DNA from: Anaeromyces robustus
Lineage: Eukaryota > Neocallimastigomycota > Neocallimastigomycetes > Neocallimastigales > Neocallimastigaceae
DNA length: 64,000 nt
Assembly: GCA_002104895.1 (NCBI GenBank)
Contig: MCFG01000050.1
Span: forward strand, 97,501 to 161,500
Direction of reading: 5' to 3'
The position numbers and the translations under genes are program-made. This document shows positions 57,577-64,000 of the stretch, one piece after another. A model generated the notes under the pieces. The model was not told the DNA's origin. It made no database searches and was given only the letters and a program-made list of their open reading frames with translations. Each line of letters opens with the position of its first letter. Position 1 is the stretch's first letter.

Positions 57577-60187
57577 ATGAATAAATGAATAAATAAATAT
57601 ATAAATAAATAAATAAATGAAAATAAATAAATAAATAAATATATATATATATAAATAAATAACTAAATGATTGAATAATATATAAATAAATAAACTCTAT
57701 TTAAATAGATAATAATATATTTAATAAATAAATAAATAAAATATAAATAAAATATAAATAAAATATAAATAAAAAATAATTATAACTTTATATTTTAATT
57801 ATGGTTCCTATAGTATAAGTTATATTTATAATAATAATTATTATAATTATTATTAATTGTTTTTTTTTTTTTAAAAAAAATTTTTTTTTTTCGTCCTGAA
57901 CTTTTTACTCATAGTTTATTAAGATTTATTTCTAATTAAATCGATTAAAATAATTATAAAAAAAATTACAGTTAATATAGAATAAACAAACATATTTTTT
58001 TTTTATTGCATATAAGATTATTTCTCATACATATATATTCAAATCATATATATTTTTTATTTATAAGATAGTGGATTTATTATTATTTTATATTATAATT
58101 ATTCATAATCATAGTTAATATAATTATATAATAATTATAATTATAATTGTTATTATTTAATATTTATTTATTACTATTTATATATTAAATTTTGTATTAA
58201 GGTTTTTTAATTTTCTATTATCCTTTTTATCCTATTTGTTTTAAATATAATATTATAATTATTATATAATAAATATAATAAATAATAAAATAATAAATAA
58301 TAGTTAATAATAACAAATAATAATAAATAATAATAAATAATATAATAATAATATATAATAATTATAATTATAATAATATTTATTATAAGATAATCACATT
58401 ATTATTTATTATTATTATTATTATTATAAAATTTCATCAAATAATCATTCTTATAAATAATGACAAATGACATAATACTTATTAATCGTCAAATAATCGT
58501 TAAATAATATATATTAATAATATAATTATTAATAATATATATAATTATTATAAATTAATTAATATATATATGTTTTTTTTTTATAATAATAATAATAATA
58601 ATAATAATTATAATAATTATAATAATTATAATAATTATAATAATAAATAAATATACAATAATTATTAATAATTAATAATTAATAATTAATTATTATTAAT
58701 AACAATATTATAATATACTATAATATAATAATAACTAATTAATAAATATATAATAATTTATGTAATACTATTTAATTAATATTAATTAATAATGCAAATA
58801 ACTGTTATCACAAAATATATCATCATAGGTAAAACCAAAAAAAAAAAGAGCCAAAAAATAGCAAACAGCAAATAATAATCGTCCAAATGATAGTATTATT
58901 ATTAAAATGTATTTAATCATAATAATGAATAATAATAAATAATAATAATAATAAACAAATAATAATAAATAATAACAAATAATATTAAATGATATTATTA
59001 TTAATCATTAATAACTGACTTTTTTTTTTTTTTAATATTATTTATTATTTATTTAATTATTATATATTAGTATTATATTATTTATTATATATTCATTATT
59101 AATTATAGTTATAATAATAATAGCAATAATTATAATTATAATTGTACAATATATAATAATAGTAAATATAATAATAGTAATAATTATAATAGGATATTAT
59201 TATCATTATCATTTATTAATATTATTATATAATTGTATATATATATATAAAATAATATAATACTATATAATTATATTATTATAATATATAATAAATAATA
59301 ATATAATATATAAAAAATAATTATTTTATATTAATTATATGTATTTCATAATAAAAAATCATTATTTATGTCCTATATATTAATAATATATTATATAATT
59401 AAATAAAACTATATTTATACTATATCATTGGATTAAAACTATATATATTATTATCTAAATTAAAACGTATAAATTCAATTATATTTATTATTATTTGATT
59501 ATATTGAAACATTTTTTTAATATAATATTAAAATATAGTCCTTTTTTAAACTTCATTTTTTCATTATTATATATTAATATAATATGTATATATTATTTTA
59601 TATATTATTTATAATTATAATTATAATATTAATATATTCTTTACTGAATATATATTTATATTAATTATATCAACTATATAAAAAAACTATATAAAGTCTA
59701 TTTATTGATAATATATTATATATATTATTATAATATATATGAATCTTATTTTTTATATATTATATATTATTTTTTTTTAATTTACGTATATAATTTTAAT
59801 TAATATATTTTTATATATATATAAATGATTTACTAATATATTAGATAATATATAATATAATATAATTATATTTTATTATTTACTAATTTTAAATAGAATA
59901 AATATAATAAAAATAATATAATTAAATAAAATACGAATAATAAAATAATAATAAAAAATATAAAAAAAAAAAAAACAAGAAAAATAAATTATAATATAAA
60001 AAGGACTAAAATTTTCTTAATAATAAATTTTTCTTTTAATTATAATATTCTCATATCTTAAATAATTAATTATAAGAATTATATATTTATAATTTCTTAT
60101 TAAGTTTACATATATATATACTTATCTTAAAAAAAAAAAAATAAACTATTCTTTATTTCTTTAAATTTTTGAATACTTTATACCAAC

Positions 60188-60627
60188 ATGCCAAAGGTTT
60201 CTGACAAGAAGAGCAAGGATAGTAAGTATCATATGAACTATTAAAGAAAAAAAAATTTTTTTTTTAAAGAAACTTTTTTTTTAGTATATAAAAGTTAAAT
60301 AGAATAATTATTAATTAAACTTTTTTATTATATATTATTATTATAAATAATAAATAAATAATAGCTCAAAAGCCAAAGAGAGCTTTAACTCCATACAACC
60401 AATTCATGAAACAAGAACTTCCAAAAATTAAGGCTGAACAACCAAATATTACTCACAAGGCTGCCTTCAAGGAAGCTGCTCAAAGAGTACGTGTTATTTC
60501 ATAATAAAAATTTTTATTATATATGTTTTGAAAAATTAAGTAATAGTTTATTAACGTATATATTATATTTTATTATTAAAAATAATAGTGGAAGGTCTCT
60601 CCAGATAATCCAAAGAACAAGGCTTAA
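60188..60627 (+). CDS. Small HMG-box/YABBY-like DNA-binding protein
   Basis: Three exons, 60188-60221, 60365-60486 and 60589-60627, in phase, 64 aa. Donors are GTAAGT and GTACGT. The product starts MPKVSDKKSKDTQKPKRALT and contains TPYNQFMKQELPKIKAEQPN, ITHKAAFKEAAQRW and KVSPDNPKNKA. This is the HMG-box-like helix pair of plant YABBY C termini and their fungal single-domain relatives, which read (S/T)PYNxFMKxELPKxKxxxPxx-(S/T)HKxAFKxAAxNW. The basic N terminus and AT-minor-groove binding of the family suggest an abundant nuclear architectural protein, which would suit this genome. Codons use AAG, CTT, GCC and AAC far more than neighbouring genes, a sign of high expression. Confidence 0.9.
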
Positions 60628-61327
60628 ATAACCTATTCTTAAAAATAATAGAACGAAAAACAAAATACTACCTACTTTTGATATATAATTTGAATTGTTT
60701 TTTTTATTTCTTTGAGCAATTTCTTTTTTAAGGATTTAAAAAAAAACTATTTAAAATAATAATAATCTTCTATTCCAATATCAGTTTTATTTTTTAGACA
60801 CTTTTAAAGATTATTATTTTTAAATGGTCATTTTAAATTTAAAAATAATGTTCATTGAAGTAATATTTAAAACAGAATATTTACATACATTATTTACTTT
60901 TGAATTGTAAAAAGTTTATGACTTTTTAACAATTTATGAAAAATTATTATATTTGATAATTTTTCCTTTTTTTTTTTTTTTTAATTTAACGAACAATAAT
61001 ATTTGTATATTATTATATAACACATTAATAAAAAAAAATATAAAAAAAAATTTTTTTTTTATTTTTATCTTAATTGATGAAAGTAATTTGTTTTTGTTTT
61101 TTATTTTTTTGTGTACTTTTTTTTTATTTTTTATTTTTTTTTAATTTTATATTTTTTTATATATTATTTTTTATTTATTATAGAAGTATTATTGTTTTTT
61201 ATATTATTAGTATAAATGAATATATGATGGGAATAAATGAATTTATATATGGGAATGTTTTTTTTTTTTTTAATTTAATTTATGGTCTCCAAAATTTTAT
61301 TTTTTAAAATTTTGAATTTTTTAATTA

Positions 61328-61358
<31 letters not shown>

Positions 61359-61548
61359 TATTGATCAATACCAAAAATTTTTCCTATATTAATAATAATT
61401 ATTGCAATAATATTAGGTTATATATTTAGGTTATATATAGATTGTATTGGTGATTAAATTAGTATATATTACCATATATTACCATAATTTATTGCTAATA
61501 AAAAGAATTTTTTTTTTTTTTTTTTTTAATTTAATCAAATTTAATTTA

Positions 61549-61581
<33 letters not shown>

Positions 61582-62106
61582 ATAAAAATTTATTATTTTA
61601 ATTTTGATGTAAGATACATCAATTTATGTTAAAGGTAATAGAAATTTTAATATAATATAAAGGTTTTTTTTTCTTTCTTTTTTTATGTTTTTTTTTTTTT
61701 TAATATATATTAAACATATAAAAAAATAATAATAATAAAAATTAAACTGGATACATAATTAAATTTATTATGTGAAATTAAGTGAATATATATAATTAAA
61801 AAAAATAAAGATAGGAAAAAAATATATGTTATAATTATTAATCATTTTATATAATATTATATATACTCAATTTATATAGTTATAAAATAAAATTTTATTA
61901 ATAAAGCCATAATTTATTTAAAAAGATCATATATTTATTATTTAATATTTATTTAGTAAAATCATATATAATATATTTGTTACAGCCATATTATTATTAT
62001 AATAGTTTTAATATAATGATTGTATATGAACTATTTAGATATAAAAATTGATCGAACCTAATAAAAATTATTTTGGTAATTGTAAAGTTTAATTTTTATT
62101 ATAGAT

Positions 62107-62222
62107 AATTTTTAATATTAAAAATTTATTTATATTATAAATTTAAATGGAATTTTTTTATTATAATTTTTAATATTAAAAATTTATTTATATTATAAAT
62201 TTAAATGGAATTTTTTTATTAT
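62107..62222. repeat. Perfect tandem duplication of a 58-base unit
   Basis: Two identical copies start at 62107 and 62165, each AATTTTTAATATTAAAAATT, then a TTATATTATAAATTTAAATGG section and a T run. Identity suggests a recent event. Confidence 0.88.
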
Positions 62223-62689
62223 AAAGCTTTTCATTAATTATTTATACCATTATTAAAAGGAATAAATATATAATAAATAATGAAATACACTTATTATAGA
62301 TGTTTTTTTTTTTTTATATTATTTATATATAAACTTTATTTAATATTGGTATATATTAAATAAAGTAATAATATCAATAATAAAATAATACGATTATTAT
62401 AGTGATAATAATAAAAGTAATAGATAAACTCTTTATTTTATATTTTTTATATTTCATTTTATATATTTTATATTTAAAGTATTATTATTATTATTATTTT
62501 TTATTTAATATTTTATATTTCATATATTTTTTATAATTGACATTTTATATTTTTATACTTATAATATTAAATAAATAATTATATTTATAGAGATAAAAAT
62601 TGTCATAATATTTTTATTAAATTGTAATATATTAATAACTAATTCTAAAAAATAAAAAATATTTTTTCTTATTTATTAATCCTTTTATT

Positions 62690-62713
62690 AATAAGATCAT
62701 TAATGATCTTATT
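62690..62713. repeat. Perfect 24-base palindrome
   Basis: AATAAGATCATT is directly followed by its reverse complement AATGATCTTATT with no loop. It is longer than expected by chance even in AT-rich DNA because it includes two GATC centres. Function is unknown. Confidence 0.6.
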
Positions 62714-64000
62714 TCTATATAATCTTAAATTTTAATCAATTCAAATAATAAACAAATTTATATCTTTTATTTATATTTTATATATATAAAAGAAATAAAT
62801 TTTACTAATTGATGAAATTAATTTAAATAAAAACTTTATTTAATATGGGTGTATAATTACCATATTTTTAATTCTTTATCTAATAATAACAATTATTATT
62901 TATTATTTATTTAATCCCTGTTTTTTTTTTTTTAAATTAATAAAAATACTAAAAATAATAAAGATAAAGATACTATAATCAAAATGATTAAATTCGATTA
63001 TTCAATTAATAATATTAAACTGTAGTTATATTATACATCTTATTAAATAAAGTTTTCATTTTAATTCAAATCATAGTGATCATAATTATTTTAATTTTAA
63101 TTTTTTTTTTTTTTTTTTTGATAAAATAATAATAGTAAATAATAATTGATATATATAAATTATTTCATCTATAATATTCTCCTTATTCTTATTATAAAAA
63201 AAACTTATTTAATATAAAGTCTATTTCTTTTTATTATAATATATATATAAAATTATGTTATATTATTCATTAATATATTATATTGGATTGATTAAAAATA
63301 AAAAATAATAATATATATAAGTATATATTAAATATAAGAAAACAATTTTCAATATTATTTACTATTAGAATATTTATTATTATAATTATTTTATTATAAT
63401 AATTATTATTTATTGATATACTCTAATTGTAATTTTTTAATTCATCTATATACTAATACTATTTTTTTTACTTATTTTTAAATGTTTTTATATTTTTTTA
63501 TCATTATTAATATTGTTAATTATAATTTAAATATATTATATATATATAATTATATCAAATATTCTATATTTTAATATTGATAAATTAATGGTCAAATTTT
63601 TACATAAAATTCTCTATATATTATTTTAATTTTAATTTAATAAAAGTTTTTTTAAATATAATATTATTATATAATATTATTATTATAACTAATTCAATAT
63701 TTAAAAAAAAATTTATTGTTAAACTATTATTCATACTTATTATATATATATAATTATATAATACTTTTTTTTTATTATTATTATTATTTTTTAATTGTTT
63801 AATATTTTATATATATTTATATTTATATATATAAAATTTGATATATAAAATATATAAAAATATATTTTAAATTTTTATTAATTTCTTTGGAATTTCTCTT
63901 GATTTTTTGACCAAACTAAAATTATTAAAGTTATGATGAATTACATCAATTTTTTAAAGAAAATTGATGTAACTATTAATTTAATAAATTAAGAAAATGT

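Larger units (their letters stand above)
60628..64000. other. AT-rich spacer at the window end
   Basis: No gene is supported. The first 200 bases are the 3' flank of the HMG-box gene. The rest is oligo-T rich (60965-61700) and then TA-rich. It contains the 58-base duplication at 62107-62222 and the 24-base palindrome at 62690-62713. Confidence 0.55.

Noticed and set aside
61074-61307. Plus-strand Phe/Ile-rich frames downstream of the HMG-box gene
   Set aside because: Oligo-T spacer translated; no conserved pattern.

Overview
The window looks like nuclear DNA of a zoosporic, flagellated fungus with an extremely AT-rich genome. An anaerobic gut fungus (Neocallimastigomycota) is the best guess. 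Spacers are almost pure A/T with long homopolymers and trinucleotide tracts. Genes carry short GT-AG introns, proteins carry Asn/Ser/Glu/Lys low-complexity tracts, and axonemal genes (SPAG6, CFAP58) are present. The flagellar genes argue against Dictyostelium, which has similar base composition. The taxonomic call is inference, because no rRNA or mitochondrial marker is in the window.

Layout. 0.6-1.5 kb: a small CBM48 (AMPK-beta type) protein gene, + strand, two exons. 3.6-5.7 kb: a five-exon PIH1-domain (PIH1D1/Nop17-like) gene, - strand. 6.46-8.0 kb: six consecutive box C/D snoRNAs, + strand. Their guides and +5 nucleotides match, in order, the yeast targets of snR78, snR77, snR76, snR75, snR74 and snR73, so the order equals that of the yeast snR78-snR72 polycistron with snR72 not found. 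9.9-10.2 kb: a small unrecognised protein gene. 10.2-17.9 kb: AT-rich spacer with microsatellites. 18.0-25.8 kb: a 2571-residue coiled-coil/low-complexity protein tentatively like centrosomal CEP350. 27.3-27.9 kb: a small secreted, probably GPI-anchored protein gene. 29.8-33.3 kb: SPAG6/PF16, seven exons. 34.5-40.9 kb: an eight-exon Sec7-PH ARF-GEF of the EFA6/Syt1 type. 42.6-46.7 kb: CFAP58, three exons. 47.8-49.4 kb: splicing factor BCAS2/SPF27, six exons. 49.4-60.2 kb: a desert with one notable hairpin. 60.2-60.6 kb: a 64-residue HMG/YABBY-like protein gene, three exons. 60.6-64 kb: AT-rich spacer.

How they fit together. SPAG6 (central pair) and CFAP58 belong to the flagellum. The CEP350-like protein would act at basal bodies, and PIH1 and EFA6-type proteins have relatives linked to dynein assembly and ciliogenesis. 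The 18-47 kb stretch may therefore be a loose flagellar neighbourhood. The snoRNA cluster serves 2'-O-methylation of 18S and 25S rRNA. Exon models were built by hand from splice motifs, reading phase and family similarity recalled from memory; yeast rRNA numbering is also from memory. Nothing was aligned by computer.
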